A DNA stretch of 64,000 bases from Synchiropus splendidus (Eukaryota; Chordata; Actinopteri; Syngnathiformes; Callionymidae). Below, one piece after another: positions 38,626 to 52,080 of this stretch. The position numbers and the translations under genes are program-made. Each line of letters starts with the position of its first letter. The stretch's first letter is position 1. The notes beneath the pieces are model-generated. The model made no database searches and was not told where the DNA came from. It was given only the letters and a program-made list of their open reading frames with translations. Where the stretch lies: NCBI RefSeq assembly GCF_027744825.2, contig NC_071342.1, positions 11,055,501-11,119,500 on the forward strand. The letters are read 5' to 3'.

Positions 38626-39808
38626 TCAAATGATCTGAGGTTGTTTGTCAAAGTTGCAGTGTCACCACAGAGTGCTCCACTGAGCGGTTGCTCCGATAAA
38701 AGGGTTTTGCATTGTTTTCTTTTACACACATAAACAGCTTCTTAAACAAACGTTTTTCTACACCCAACCCTTGAAATACCTGAAAGTCAACGGACTATTG
38801 ATTCAGTTTGCTCAGAATAGTTTGGGGCAATAACGTTGCACTCAACACATCTGTTGTCTTATTGATGACGATGATGATGAAAGGCTGAAGTCTCATTTCT
38901 CCATCAATCGGCCTGAAAAGAGAGTCAATGATATCCTCCATATGATCTTGTGTCTGAGCTCCAGACTGGGATCACGCTGCTGTCAAAGCTGGGCAAGTAA
39001 AGCTGACACCAAGTTCTCTTCCAAACAAGTTCAGGCCAATCGCAGACACCAATCAGCGAAACCTGAGGCGGAAAGTATCGAACCTGATCCATTTTTATAT
39101 CAAACGCTTCTCAAATTCCTGGACCACGTGGTTGTAATGGAGACGATTTTCCAAAGTGCTGCGTAATAAAGTGAAATTCAACTTGCTGTGATGCAGGTTT
39201 GAATTCAAGATCAGTGTTTGAGCAACTCAGGATCAAGTGAGTGGTGGTTAAACTCTGTCTCAACAAAGCTTCTGAACATCTCCTTTGCCTCAGCGTAGGA
39301 CCATCCTGACACACGGAGTCACCTCCAGAAACGGCTGGCCCTTCACTCAAACACCAGCGACACTGACCTCACACATGAAGTTCCCTCTCTGGAAGAGTGT
39401 TAGAGAATCGTGATCACACCTTGGCGGCTGGTGAAGTGAGCCACTTGGTCTCAGCGCTTCAAATTTACTTTCTTCATTTAGATTGTCTGCTTTAATTACC
39501 ACAATAGCAGTGTTGTTAAATTAGAAAAGACCTCAGTGGACTTCTCAGTCTGCTGAGCTCGGCTCAGATGTCTGACACAACACTCACGGTGAAAATTCAA
39601 ACTCCTGCATGAACAGATCAGAATGCAGTTCACATTATTTCTCAGAAAACGTCGTACTTTTTCATAATGAGAATTAACTACTGCTCCGTTTTATCAGCTA
39701 AAAATGAAGGCAACATTTAAAAATATGAATTGGAATGTAATAAACTCCAGGATGTTTCAGTGTAAGGGCTCTACCTCGAATACACCTGATCAATTCACAC
39801 TGTTTGCA

Positions 39809-39890
39809 GGGTCTGGAGTCTATCCCAGCTACTCGGGGTGAGAGGCAGAGGCAGGCTTTGACAGGTCACCAGTCCATAGCAGGACCGAAC
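39809..39890 (+). repeat. Fish SINE/L2-tail type repeat, partial copy
   Basis: GTCTGGAGTCTATCCCAGCT, GGTGAGAGGCAGAGGCAGG and GACAGGTCACCAGTCCATAG match the GGCTGGAGCCTATCCCAGCT ... GACAGGTCGCCAGTCCATCG section of the common teleost repeat. Confidence 0.5.
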
Positions 39891-40099
39891 AGTCAGTCGC
39901 CTGGTCTTGTTTTGCTGCTTATTTTTAATTGCTCTTGTGCCTATTCAGAGCGTCTATACACTTTTGTTCACCTTCCTTATGAATAAAGTTTTACTGATAG
40001 AGAATTTTGTGCACATTTGTTGCACACCGTCTTGAATAACTTCATGCATTTTTAACTACATCATCTCAGCAGCTCAGGTGAAGTTCATCAAGAGGTGCT

Positions 40100-40760
40100 G
40101 TGCGTCAAAGTTTCGGGAATAATCCATGACGACGTGAGGGTCAGACAGTCCCATGTGAAACAGACACAGAGGTCAAACCTGGTCAATAAGAGCGGCGCTT
40201 TGACAAGCATCACTGACCTCTCACAGAGGCGCTGACTCCTCTTCCCGGACCCGAAAACCATCCGACAACCGTCAAGTCCGTCCAACACCTGCGCCAAAAC
40301 TTCACCTGATCCGATATCAGCGCGCCAAAAAAGTACTGCGATGATCGAGGTTCCGCGGACAGGAGAGTGGAAAGTGTCGTGATGCGCGTGTCCCTCGCTC
40401 GCGGCTGCGCTTCCAGAAAAAAAAATAAAAAAAAAAAAAGAAAATCTCCGCTGTCTCCCCAAAATCTAATCCACGACGGGAAGAGGAGCAAAAGTATTCC
40501 AGCGGGAAGAGCGGCGCAGGAGCGCGATGGTCTCTGACATGTGGTGAATGAATGGCTGAGCCTGGATAGTCGCGGAGAGAGCGAGCGAGTGGGAGCGCTG
40601 CTGGAGTGAGTGGGCTTCCGCACCCACAGAAATATCTCCTTACATAAAATGATCGGGAGCCGACGGATGATTTAATAATGACTGCGCGATCGACTGCTCG
40701 CGTTCAGTGACGTGATGCACATGCTGCACCTTTGCTTTTTATTATTATTATTGATCTCTC
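40100..40760 (-). promoter_or_regulatory. CpG-rich candidate promoter region (zmat4 5' end)
   Basis: CpG dinucleotides are concentrated between about 40100 and 40720 (GCGCGCC, CTCGCTCGCGG, GAGCGAGCGAG, GCGCGATCGAC and others) whereas flanking DNA is CpG-poor. A CRE/E-box-like TGACGTGA lies at 40708-40715, just upstream of the candidate exon in minus orientation. No convincing TATA box was seen; CATTTTATG near 40650 is only a weak possibility. Assignment to zmat4 rests on orientation and on the need for a 5' exon. Confidence 0.45.
40218..40620 (-). other. zmat4: Candidate untranslated first exon of zmat4
   Basis: Coding exon 1 begins only 6 bases after a splice acceptor, so a 5' untranslated exon must exist upstream. 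The only CpG-dense block in the window lies here, on the correct side. Reading the minus strand, two possible donors close it: GAG|GTCAGT at 40218/40217 and TCAG|GTGAAG at 40306/40305. No conserved protein is readable; the 137-codon frame through the block is dominated by low-complexity T-tract translation. The transcription start is not defined and the extent given is approximate. It could also be the first exon of an unrelated or non-coding transcript. Confidence 0.42.
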
Positions 40761-43396
40761 ATCATGTTCTGTTATTGATCCTGAGTGACACCTCGACATG
40801 TTCTACAGCAACTTCAAGAACACCCCAGTCGAGGGCAGGAGCTAGACCTCGCCCTAAACTAAGAAGTGTGTTAAACAACCAGAGAAGCTGAAACTGAACA
40901 TGGCTTTAATGTTTTGTGATTTTGTGCCGGGTTGAAACAATGTTTTATGACCTATGACCTTCTGGTTCTTCTATGCCTCTGGTAACAAGAGGGAGCATGG
41001 GTCCAACTTACTGGAGGTTTTATTCTCAAGCAGCTGTTTTTGTTTTGATGTTTGGCCTTGCATCATAGCGAGGTTTCTCAGATTTGGTGACATGATGTCT
41101 TGCTGCATTTTTGTTTGTTTGTTTTTGAGAGATGCCTGAATAATTGACCCTCACATGTTTTGCTCCATCAAATGTGGTTCTTGGACACCCACAGACAGGC
41201 AAGAAATATACCATTTTTAAATGAGTACTTTGTGTTATTGTAGGAAGTTCCATTAAGGAGGATGTATACTGTATACTAGCCAATAATAATCAATAATAAC
41301 ACAGTAGTAATCCAAACCATGGCAGAACTAGGGAGATACTTCCTTCCTACAATGTGGCTGGTAAAATGTGGCATTTCAGTTTGGCATCACTTCCTTTTCA
41401 CGTTGAGCAGAAAGTCAAATTTGAGCTTCAATTTTTCCCCTCAACATAAGCATTGTCATCACCATGTGATATTCGCGTGCCACTAGTGGTGTACGAGGCC
41501 CCCTAGTGGTCGCCTAGAGCCGCCATTGGAAGCCTGACCCTGCTTATCAGCTATATGAAGCATTGAGTATTGACTCCACATCAATGTTGCAACTGTTAAC
41601 ATACACCAGACATTCACCCTGGAACACCCGCAAGTTGGAACTGCTGAAACAAGGTGAACGACAGATGCATTATTCATGCTATTCATGCTACACTGTGCTG
41701 ACATCACATTCACTGCTGGTGACCTGTGCTGAAGGAAAACCGTCGGACGATCACAAGTCAATCTGTTAAACTGTTGCAGTGCAATATGGGGCTCATGTTG
41801 CAAGTTTATTATGATGGGAGGTACAAATAGAAGCTTCCTAGAAAACCTGTTAGCGCTTTCCCCCGAGCTCGCCAGTGCAGTTTAGTATCCCAGTTAAACT
41901 ACGCCCAGTGAATCGGAACGTCATTCAGAGGAAACCAACGACTGCTGGCCTTTATACGCTACAGTGAATGTTTAAAAAGGAGCTGAATATTCCCGGTGCA
42001 CAAAAGGAAAAATGTCGTTATGACCCCTCTATTATGGGTCCTTTCTGTCCGATTATTCCGAGTCCTTTGGAAATGCCACATTTCCTCTCTTGTCTATGGA
42101 TGAGCGTTCATTGTGGGAGAATGGCGGACTATTACACGCTTTCAGAAACTGTGACAGCAGCCCTCAGTGAGGAAGCCAAACACTTCACAGCTCAGACAAT
42201 GCACTCAGGCAGAAGCACACACACACGCACGGCAGAAACCAGCGCACACTTGCTGGCTGACACAACGCGCATCAATGAGATGAAAGGGCCAATTTATCAA
42301 ACTAGCAGCTAAAAGTGAAGGCCGACTTGGCCTGAAGATGTGGAAAACCCGGCGCACCAATCCGAGCGCTCCACTTGGGAGGGTATTTCCACAGAAACAT
42401 ATTTATGCTTGCCGAGCGGCGATTTGTCCACATAAAGCTAATTTCTCCATCAGTGGATGGTGAGGTTTGCTGAGGTGTTTTTGTTGCCGTTTCCCTACAC
42501 ATTTCTCATTAAACTGGAAAAGAGTAGAAAAATCGATCGCTCATTCCAGGCTTGGTGAGATTTACAAGTGCTAACTAATCTACTGCTGGAGTGACGCAGC
42601 GTCACGGGAAAGACAAAGTAGAAGAGTTTTGTGTTTGCTTTTTCTCTGTGTGAAAGTTTGAGCTCCCACAAGGGAAAAACAATTCCTCATTCTCTTTCGC
42701 AGATCACATCTGACAGTGATGGAATTTCGGCTCGAGTTCAAATTGGAAGACACAGCAACAGTCAGAGTGAAATATTGAAATAGGTTCCCAGTAGACAACT
42801 GCACAGAACAAACCACTCATCTACTCTCTGCACCGCTTTTCTAATTACATTTTTAAATGTAATTTTGCTAACTTAAATAATGTAGGCGTCATGTTGTTGA
42901 TGTTCTGTCGTCGTAAATATGAATTCAGTTAGTTGGTGTGGTGTTGAGGAATACAGTGTCCACGCTCTGAATATGAGTTATACTTTTATGAGTCATTTGA
43001 AACATCCTATTTTGTTTGCATGGATGTGTTACCTCTCACCTGAAGAAGTTGAAGCAGCCTGAATGAGCGATAAAAATAAACTGGAGTGCACAGCTCTCTG
43101 TTTATCATCGCAGGAGGTTTTCGGTCCAATTAAGTTTGAGTGTTTTCTACTTAAATGAACAAGCCCCTTCAGCATTAAGGCAAGGTTGTTTTTTTTTTTT
43201 TTCAAGCAGTCCGTCTCCTCAAGTGTTCTTGTCCAGGTGGAGAGAACCTTCCAGAGAATGTGGTGGAGGGAGACAGAATGAAGGGCCATTTATGCTCAAC
43301 AGTACATACAGATCAGGTGCATTTTGTCCATATTTCTGCACGTTTCCACACAGCAAATTCTTCTTCCTCCAGCTATTTATACAGTATATACCTCCA

Positions 43397-43511
<115 letters not shown>

Positions 43512-43683
43512 GCAACAAAGGCCCATTTATGCTCCCTTTTCCTGCAAATTTGTACACATCGACGTTGAAGTAGTTGTAGTAGTGTAGTAGCAGTAGTGTG
43601 TTTTTAACCATAATTCGCTGTGTGAATGATCCTGTTCCTCCAACTGTAAATCCATCCATTGTCCTCACCAAGCTGAGGATGAT

Positions 43684-43790
43684 GATGTCAGTGGCTCAGC
43701 CTCACAGCAGGAAGGTCGCAGGTTCAAATCCAGCTTGAGGCGACTGAGTGCGGAGCGCACCTGGGTCCCATCTGTGTTGTGTTCCCCCCC
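43684..43790 (+). repeat. tRNA-headed SINE remnant
   Basis: CAGTGGCTCAGCCTCACAGC followed by GGAAGGTCGCAGGTTCAAAT contains a B-box-like GGTTCAAATCC (43721-43731) of a pol III promoter. This is the head of a tRNA-derived SINE, not a functional tRNA: there is no acceptor stem or anticodon arm. Confidence 0.45.
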
Positions 43791-45038
43791 ACCCCCCGCG
43801 TCTGAGGCAGACACCCAGCGACCCCATTGTAAGATCGGTGATGGAATCCTAGCATCAGTGTGTTTGAAGGAAGCAAATAACAACGGGTGGATTTTCTTTT
43901 GCTCAGCCACAAGGATCTTGAAGGGTGAAGGACGGAGATTGAGTTGTTGCACGTCTTGCTCCAAATCTGTGGGAGTGTTTAAATTTAGATGCAGGAACAT
44001 TTCAAAGTTCTGATTTTGTGATGTCTGCACCGTTGCATCTGTTGGGTCTTGGCTGCTTGGAAACCAGCCTGTCTGCTTGATGCCCCTCCAAGGTCTGGCT
44101 GCAGCTTGCCCATACCTGCCAGCTGGTGGCGTGCCCGAGTCACTCTGCTGCCACTGGAGGGGAGAACTGTAGCCATTTTTTTTGGTTTGTTTAAAAGGCT
44201 CCAGAGTAGCATTAACCGACGGCTGTGTTGTGAGATGAACTGACACGTTTGAGATGTCGTTTTGCTCCTACAAATACGTGTCTGAGCCGAAGATAGTGTT
44301 TATTGGTGACAGGTGAGGCGTCGTAAAAATGAAGCAGATTAAATTTCAGGAGCATCAGCAACTCTGACTGAGGGATCACTTACCAGCAGCCATGTAAATA
44401 TAGAGGACAGCTGATACCAAGAGAGCGGAGTAAATCCAAATTGCTTTAATCTTGTCAGCGCTCTCCACGCCCCACGCGGAGCAGAGAAGTTCCACTTTTG
44501 GGCAAATGTCAGCCTTGTGAGAAGGAGGCCCATGATGTCATCCAGCTCTTCCCTCCTTGTGAAAGAAGCACTGCTTGATTTGACTGGACTGTTTCTGTCC
44601 CCACGTGGCTGCTCACTCCTCACATGATAAACTGGAGGTGACAGCCGGATCCCTATCAGACACTCAGATGATGCCTGTCATCAGAGCCGTTTTTTACACC
44701 AACAACACCTTCTGATGAGACGTGTGAACTTAACGCTGCCTTCAGATGAGATGCTCATGATTTATATCGCACATTACTGGTGACCAATTGTACTCGCCAT
44801 TTCGAGTGTAGTACTTGCTGAGACGAATTCCTTTTTTGGACAAGATGTTAGTGCTAAACAGTCTCCAGCCCCTGGAGAGGACAGAGAACAACTGAAGGGT
44901 TTACATTATATTGCCATCTAGTGGTGAAACAGCAATATTGCATTTTATTTCATGTTCTTTTTTTATTTATTTATCTATATCAAGATTATATATTTATTTA
45001 AGAATATCAATAGAGAAGTATAATCCAATCAAAATTCT

Positions 45039-45042
<4 letters not shown>

Positions 45043-45072
<30 letters not shown>
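45043..45072. repeat. (TA)n microsatellite
   Basis: About 15 TA units. Confidence 0.95.
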
Positions 45073-45075
<3 letters not shown>

Positions 45076-45106
45076 AACTGATTTTGCATTCCTCCAGCGT
45101 TGCAAT

Positions 45107-45160
45107 ACATAGTCTAGTTTGTAACTAGTATTTACATAGTCTAGTTTGTAACTAGTATTT
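45107..45160. repeat. Exact 27-bp tandem duplication
   Basis: The unit beginning ACATAGTCTAGTTTGTAACT (27 bases) occurs twice, at 45107-45133 and 45134-45160, with no mismatch. A recent slippage duplication between two microsatellites. Confidence 0.95.
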
Positions 45161-45207
45161 AAATGTGACATGCATTATTATGATTATTGTCCAAAATTAC
45201 TAATTGT

Positions 45208-45278
45208 TGTTATTATGATTATGATTATTATTATTATTATTAACAACAACAACAACAACAACAATAACAATAATAACT
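45208..45278. repeat. ATT/AAC triplet repeat cluster
   Basis: (ATT)n passes directly into (AAC)n and then AAT units. Further ATT-rich sequence continues to about 45356. Confidence 0.92.
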
Positions 45279-48200
45279 GTTGTCATTAATATTGTTATTA
45301 TTATTTTCTTATTATATATTATTACAAAATTATTACAAATTATTATATATTATTACAAAAGTGTGTGCAAGTCCGAACCCTGCATCGAGAGCGCCCCCAT
45401 TTCCCAAGACCATACAGAAGTGGGAACAAATAACTACGTTATAAACGACCACAAGATGGCGCTATAAAACTGTGTACAACAATGGCAACAAGATTTCAAC
45501 ATGAAAAAAAGCTTGGTTGAATCCGCACTAGTTTTTAAAATGCTCACAAACGAGACCTCCTTTAAAACCAACACTAATTAAACATGGCAAATTGAGTTTA
45601 CACTCGACGACTGACTTTCCTCAATCTCAACATGATTAGATCCAAATGGCTGGAGTTAAAGAGCTTCCTTTGATTTAAGTGTCTCACGGCGCCTGTGTGT
45701 GTTCCTCCTCATGGCGTCTCAAAGAGTCTGGTGTTCTCTGGGTTTAATTAAAGATGAAATCTGTTCCTCAGCTCTCTGGTGTCACTGGTGTGACTCATCC
45801 AGACGGTTATCTGAGCGCAGTTTTGACCTCCTGTCACCACGGGACCAAGCTTTTACCATCCCTTTCCTCAAATCTCTGCGCCTGTTTCCGATCATAATGT
45901 CTGTATTTCAGCATAACGGAGGCTGTAAAACATGTTTGTGGCAGCAGCTGTTCAACACACCACCGAGGCTTTTGCTCCGATGTGGCCGGGGATGACTCAG
46001 TCACCGCTATTCCTTCCTGAACCACAATGACCACTCATTTATTATGCAAATAACTTTGAGTTTATTTTGGAGCCATCCCAGGTCGTGGGGGCAGCTGTTT
46101 AAGCAAAGAGGCCCGAGCTTCACTCTCCCCTAAACCCCCAGCCATGTCGAGCCTTTAAACCAAAACAGACTGAAGTGTTGCACACCGTTGAAGACCTGGA
46201 TTTCTTTGTCATGGTTTCCAAACGCTGCAAGCTCTGCAGATGTTTCATGTGTTGCCAGCATCTGTCCTGCTCGAAACAATGACACAATCCTTCGGTGGTT
46301 AGCCCCCAAATCCTCAGAAATCCCCAACAACCGCCAGCATGTCGAAGAAAAGATGGGAAACGCATTCCAATGAGCTATTACTTATTTATGCAGTAGAAGA
46401 CCGCGGCCCTGCGGTGGGAAGTGGACAAAAGCATTCCGAGAATTTTATTTGTTAGTTGTGTAGACTCAGTCATGCACAAGAGTGTGAATACATGTTTCAT
46501 ATAGTGGTGCGTTCATGACCAAAATGACAATTCAAACTGGTGCCACCAGCAACGTCTATTAGGCCCCGATGACAGAAAGAAGAACGCAGTACTTAGTGAA
46601 GGTTGACTCATTTCTCATCCAGACTCTTCCATACTACTTGTCAGACTTTGGCTTGGAGAACGTAACATGTGAAACTTCAACACCCAGGTTACATATCGCA
46701 CCGTGCAGCAATAAATCTGAGGTTGTGGCCCTGTTTTCATTGGCAGCGCTGGGAGGCTGTACGTCCGTGCAAGTGCACCTCATGGACGTGCGTCGGCGCG
46801 CTGTGGAACACTGCGTTTCTCTGTGCGATGATAAATGTGTGGTTTCGTTATTCAATTCACCTGAAGAGACATGTCAAACTCAAGTTTCCAAGTTGTCTTT
46901 AGGAGAATTGGTTCACTGCTGATGATGATGACGACTGAAAATCTTCTTCAGTTACCCACCAGACACAGTGGACCATTAAAAATGAGCCCATTTATGTCAA
47001 ATTATGGACTGAATTTTAAGGGATTTCTGGGCCACCAGCATCTTCAGCCTGCTTTCACGCCTGAAATCCAAATGGCTGCAACATTGACAACATCAAGACG
47101 GACGGATATTTTTTCAACTAGACAGCCAAATGAAGATGAAAAAACAAAGAGGCGATAGTTGTTTATTTCTCTCTGTGTATCTTGTTTCTAAAGTTCTCCT
47201 TCCTGTTTACACACAGGGAAGCCATCTTGGATTGACTCGGGTCAGTGGCGATGATCCTCCCACTTGTTACCCAGAAATTCCCTGTTTGAAACGCACCAGA
47301 AATGTTTTACTAAAGAATAAGTTTGTCTCACGACCCAAACTTTGCCTATGAGCGCAAATCTGATTTAGTTTGCCGAGTCATAAACTAGACTTGGTAGAAG
47401 TCTGCTGCGATACAACCACATGATCACCGCCGCTGCTCAGATGAGCATTTGTGACTTTTTTTCCTCATGACGAACATCAATGGAGTCAAGGCAGTGTCAA
47501 AAATAATTGTTTTATTTGAAGAGGAAGCTGAATCCTCCAGGATATAATCATTTATAATTCATCTCTTTCGACTCTGCAGCTGAAAATATCAGATTATTAA
47601 TATTATAAAAACAATACATGCACGTATGGCTTTACGCAGGTAGTAAGAGGTGTGGTGTTCCAGTGCCCCCTACTGACCAGCAGCCACCTACTGTAGCTAA
47701 TGCATTATGAATGGCACTCTGTGATTTAATCTTAATTTTCATGCTTATCATCTTCATCACCCCCTGTGACCCTCGACTCACCTGACTGCATGGACTCTCC
47801 CTACCATGAACACACACCCTGAGCGTAGGACCCTTGCCATGGAGGTCTTTTCTAATGAATAAGGAGTGATCGTGTTGTGGGTTCCCGGTCACGAATAGTC
47901 ACCCACATGAAGAACAGCTCCATTGTTTCAAGAATCGGTTTTGTACATGTTGGATGTGAGTTTTACCATTTGGGTGGATGGACTGAGTCGACTGTGCCGG
48001 GTGCTAAGTGCCTATTATCAGCTGCAAGTGACGGCGTGAACGGCTGTTGACGGCTCATGAAGTCCATTATACACAGAGGACCAGACACTTTTTAATTCAG
48101 TCTGCTGTAATGCCCTGCCCTGCCCTCCACTCCTGTCCACCTGAGGCTCCCCGGCTGGCAACTGCAGCAGGCCTTTTCCCTGCATTCTTAATCTTGCCTG

Positions 48201-49159
48201 ATCCAAAAACCACATCTGGATTTAAACAAAAGATGCCTCAGTTGAGTGGAGCCAGAGTGCAGGGTGTCATGTTCTGCACTGACCGCACCTGGATAGATAG
48301 AACTTCCAGGCTGGAGAGTAATATCAGCTACTGCTTCTGGAACAACACTGGATCTAATGGATAACTGGCTGTTTAAGAGCGGCAAATCGTGATCAAGTCC
48401 TTGGTGAGAGGCACTATATAATCGCTAAGATCTGTCTCTCACTTCTTAGTGATTTTCTTGAATGGAAGTTCTTTTCTGAACTGCCTGTCTCAGGTATATA
48501 CAACTGGCTGTTGTGTCTGAAAGCAGAGCACCAAACCCGTCTGCACATGAGCGACCTTTGCCTGTATCGGCTCTCCACGGACAAGCTGCAAATGTTGCAT
48601 GGAGCTGATAATCCTTGAGATTTACTGAACTTGTAAAGCAGCGGGGAGCTCGACGGCAGCCAGGACACAAGCCTGTGCTATTCTGCTGGATGAATCTTGG
48701 CGAGGAGCGGTGATGGATGATGAGCTGGGCGGCAGGAAAGCAGGTTGATCCCCTCACGCCTTGAGCCCACGCTCACCTGAGGATCTTTAATGAGCCATAA
48801 GCAACACATACACACACGGCCCGCTGGTCTCTACATCATCACACATTTTCCTCAGGATGTCTGAGCGCGGGTGCACATGAGAGTCGTAAATCTTTTGACG
48901 GCAGATGCACCGGGCGGAGGCCAAACACTCAACTGCACATCAGACGGAGGCAAAACAGCCAAGATTTTTTTTATAAAGGCTCAACATGTTCTTTAAAATA
49001 TTCCCACAGCTTTGATGATGCGACTGAAATAAAGTATCTTGATCAAAGCAGTGGCGGCACGATTTTTTAAAAAATATTGTTAGCATTATAAAGAGGTTTG
49101 TTTACTCCATCTGCTGCTTCTCTTTATAAAAAACAATCAAAGTTTTAGGCACTGTGTGT

Positions 49160-49425
49160 GCGTGCGCGTAAACATGTATAGCTATTCTTGGAAATACACC
49201 GTCTTGTGGGAACCTATTTGGGGCTATTTATGTTTACCTTTTACAAGTTTAAGCCTCAATTAAAGGATTAAAACTTCAAAATAAGTGGGACATTATAACT
49301 GAATTTAAGTTTGGCTCAGGTCCTGGTTAAGGTTAGCCATTTGCATTGGATGGTTAGGTTTGGGGTGAGAGGCTGGGGTAAGTTTGAAAGCCAATGAAAT
49401 GTCCCCACAAAATATAAAAACATAA
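49160..49425 (+). repeat. Fish dispersed repeat (GTCCCCACAA type), copy A
   Basis: Key phrases are AAGCCTCAATTAAAGGATTA, TTAAGTTTGGCTCAGG, AAGGTTAGCCATTTGCATTG, GGATGGTTAGGTTTGGGG, GAGAGGCTGGGGTAAG and ATGTCCCCACAA. They recur in order about 246 bases later in copy B. Confidence 0.7.
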
Positions 49426-49438
49426 CATGCGCCTTCGC

Positions 49439-49680
49439 GTGTGTATTTGTGTGCTTAAGCATATTTATCCTAGTGAGGCCCTTCAGTGTTTGTGGGTGTT
49501 TGTTGGACTCCGAAGATGAGGGCTTCAAAATAACTTTGTATAATTGGGTTTAAGTTTGGTTCAGAGTCCTGGTAAAGGTTAGCCATGTGTTTTGGATGGT
49601 TAGATTTAGGTGGAGAGGCTGGGGAAAACATAATAGCAATGATCGGTCCCCACAAGGACGGAGATGTTAACATATATGTG
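49439..49680 (+). repeat. Fish dispersed repeat (GTCCCCACAA type), copy B
   Basis: TTAAGCATATTTATCCTAGT, GAAGATGAGGGCTTCAAAAT, AGGTTAGCCATGTGTTTTGG, GAGAGGCTGGGGAAAAC and GGTCCCCACAAGGAC are present in order. It lies directly downstream of copy A, so the two look like a head-to-tail tandem or two insertions side by side. Confidence 0.7.
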
Positions 49681-52080
49681 TTGGATTAAAATCAAGATGT
49701 CAGCATCTGTTTCCAGGAGTCGTAATGATTTTGGCAGGAGACTCCCATGAGGGCAATGACACACACACACATATTACTTTCTCTTATTCACCCCATAGCA
49801 TTGTCATGGCAACTCACTGTGTTTTGGAGATGCTTGTTTAGAGAATGAGTGTCAGGGGACAGATGAGCCAACACATGGGATGGATCCTCCGTGGTGTCTG
49901 CCGGCACCTGAGGAGGGGGGAAGTCAATTGAGGGGGGCTGGAAGGGAAAAAGATGAGGGAGAAGAGTTCGTGTCACCTGACCTTTAAAACCTGAAACAAT
50001 GATGATACTCATGCAAGTTCAGACTCAGTCGCTGTGGCTGGTGAACAACAGCGTGGTCATCTCAAAATAAAATGCAGCAAGTGGATAAAACATATACAGC
50101 GCATCCAGCCACAGGAGAAGAGATCAAGGTCCACGAGGAGGGAATATTGAATTAAAAAGGTCATTTTATCTGAATATATTGTTTTAATGATGCTTTTAAT
50201 AATTCTTTCATTAATTCAGTGACAAAATTTGTCCCAAGAAAACCAGAAACGATATCACAGAATTTCAGTTTGGACTTTAGGTATTGCCGTTCTGAGTGTC
50301 CAGTTGTCCAAAATAAGCTTTAAATTAAACTTTATTTAACTTAAATATGCAACAATATAACAGATGGGCTGTGGTTTAGGAAGCAAAAGTGGTGTATCAA
50401 ATGAAATAAATAACTGAACAACTTGTTGACTAAAAGGTGATCATCCATCCATCCTTCCATCTCAGTTTTTAGGAAAGTAAAAGAACAATGTTTTTGTTTT
50501 TGTGGAAAAATCCCTCAGCTATTTTCAGATAATGTTTTTGTAACTTGCTGTATATGATCAACCATGTCCACTTGACAGGTCTACTGTATACTGTAGTATT
50601 TCAAAGGAGATGTTGGACCATTGTGTGGACCAGTGTTTCCCAACACTCACAGTAAAAAGCAATGGTTTTCTTGTTGGTCTAGTTGCCAAAACATTATTTT
50701 AATCATTGTATCAAGTGAAGAAAATCTAAAAAGTTCTCCAAAATTGTCCGAAGATAGACTGGACAACTCATCTTAGATGGTGTGCTCGTACTCTTTGTTC
50801 TTAGTCTGTCTAATCTGGTGACATCTGAGCGACCTGATAACTGTTATCTTGCTCTCTGACATGGAGAACTCACTGTTTTCGCTGACGCTGGCTGGTGGCA
50901 GCGCAGCCCTGACAGATGCCAGGCTGCTTCACACACTTCTCGTTAGATTAGTCGTAGCTACATGCATGTCGAGCGGCGAACACACAAGCAGATCCGATGA
51001 GGACTGTGGCGGATCTTCAAAGGCAGCGGCTTCCCTCTGTGGTCGAAGTGATAAAACTGCCCTTCAATGGGAGAATGTTAATGATCGGGGGCTGCGATGG
51101 AAGAATATATATAGAGCCAAGTGAGAGCGTGTGAAACACGGCGCTTCCACGTCGATGGCATCTGACAACAAAGGCTCCATAAAAGTCTGCTTGACCGTAA
51201 TGCTTATCTTGATGGCGCATGAGAGGATCAGGGAGACAGAAGTTGAAGCTCAGGATAAATGAAGTATCGGAGGAGACGATCCAGGGTGACCGACACACGC
51301 TGGACCGGCTTGAAAGCTGCTGCCGCTGCTGCTGCAATGGTCTGCGTGACCACAGAGATCATGTGAAAGTAAAGGCCTGTTCGAACTGTGTGTGGCAAAT
51401 TCCAAGAGCCATTGAGAGGAAATTATGAATCAGATAGGTTTGGACACTTGCAGCTAGAATAGGGGCTCAGAGTTGTAGAAAGTGAGGGGCATGGAAAGAA
51501 TCACAGAGGATTTATGATGTCTGAGCCCTCCGGTGAGAGGGCCTTTCCTCTGACAGGCGAGGAAATACTTCTCCAATCGGTCTCCCTGCTGACAGACACA
51601 TATATGCCCCCTTTCTTCCAGCCATGCCCCGACACTTTCACTGTGTTATTCTTCGCCCACTCAGTCTTTAAATCCGCAGTTAAGTTGCAGCTCATTGGGA
51701 GCTGCGAGAGCGAGGAGAAGGGGAAAATGAAAACAAAAATAAAAGGGATGCGTCCAGTCCCCAGAGCACCAGGAACAGCCAAGCTGTGGAAAACGTTTGC
51801 GCCTCTTCTCTTCACCCTTGTCTAGTGAAGTTTCCAGGAAGTGCAGGGTTTAAGAACACATCATTTGGAGCTGACCTCTCGCCCTGATTAAGCCCGGCGT
51901 GGCTGCTAAGTGGTTCCTGCGCTGTTGCGCTGCTTTCACACAGTTGCAGCTGTGATCCGTTGGAAGCTTGAGCTGATATCTGGTGATGGAAAACAAAAAC
52001 ATGCAGCAAACGCTTGGTTAAATGAAATGACTTTCAGATTTCCATGTGTTTTTGTTGTTTCTTTTGTCACCAGTCAGTAT

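Larger units (their letters stand above)
26763..40217 (-). other. Probable zmat4 5' intron (between untranslated exon and start exon)
   Basis: The right boundary depends on the candidate first exon, so the 13.5-kb length is provisional. The left boundary (acceptor TTGCAG at 26763) is well supported. The stretch includes two MITEs, a Tigger-like end, an L2-tail-like repeat and several AT- and homeodomain-motif-rich stretches that could be enhancers. Open frames at 29536-29826 and 35993-36202 (minus) are unassigned. Confidence 0.5.

Noticed and set aside
40210..40623. 137-codon minus-strand frame in the CpG block
   Set aside because: It includes a poly-Phe run from a T-tract and no conserved sequence; more likely 5' untranslated DNA.
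43684..43760. tRNA gene
   Set aside because: Only a B-box-like segment is present; no cloverleaf arms can be drawn, consistent with a SINE head.
43665..44246. Longest open frame in the window (193 codons, minus)
   Set aside because: Its C-terminal part is translated from an antisense tRNA-headed SINE remnant and the rest has no recognisable domain or splice signals; treated as chance.
46569..46922. 117-codon plus-strand frame
   Set aside because: No family resemblance, no promoter or splice context, and a second frame is open across the same bases.
51501..51825. Opposing 103-104 codon frames
   Set aside because: Both strands are open over the same stretch and neither resembles a known protein.
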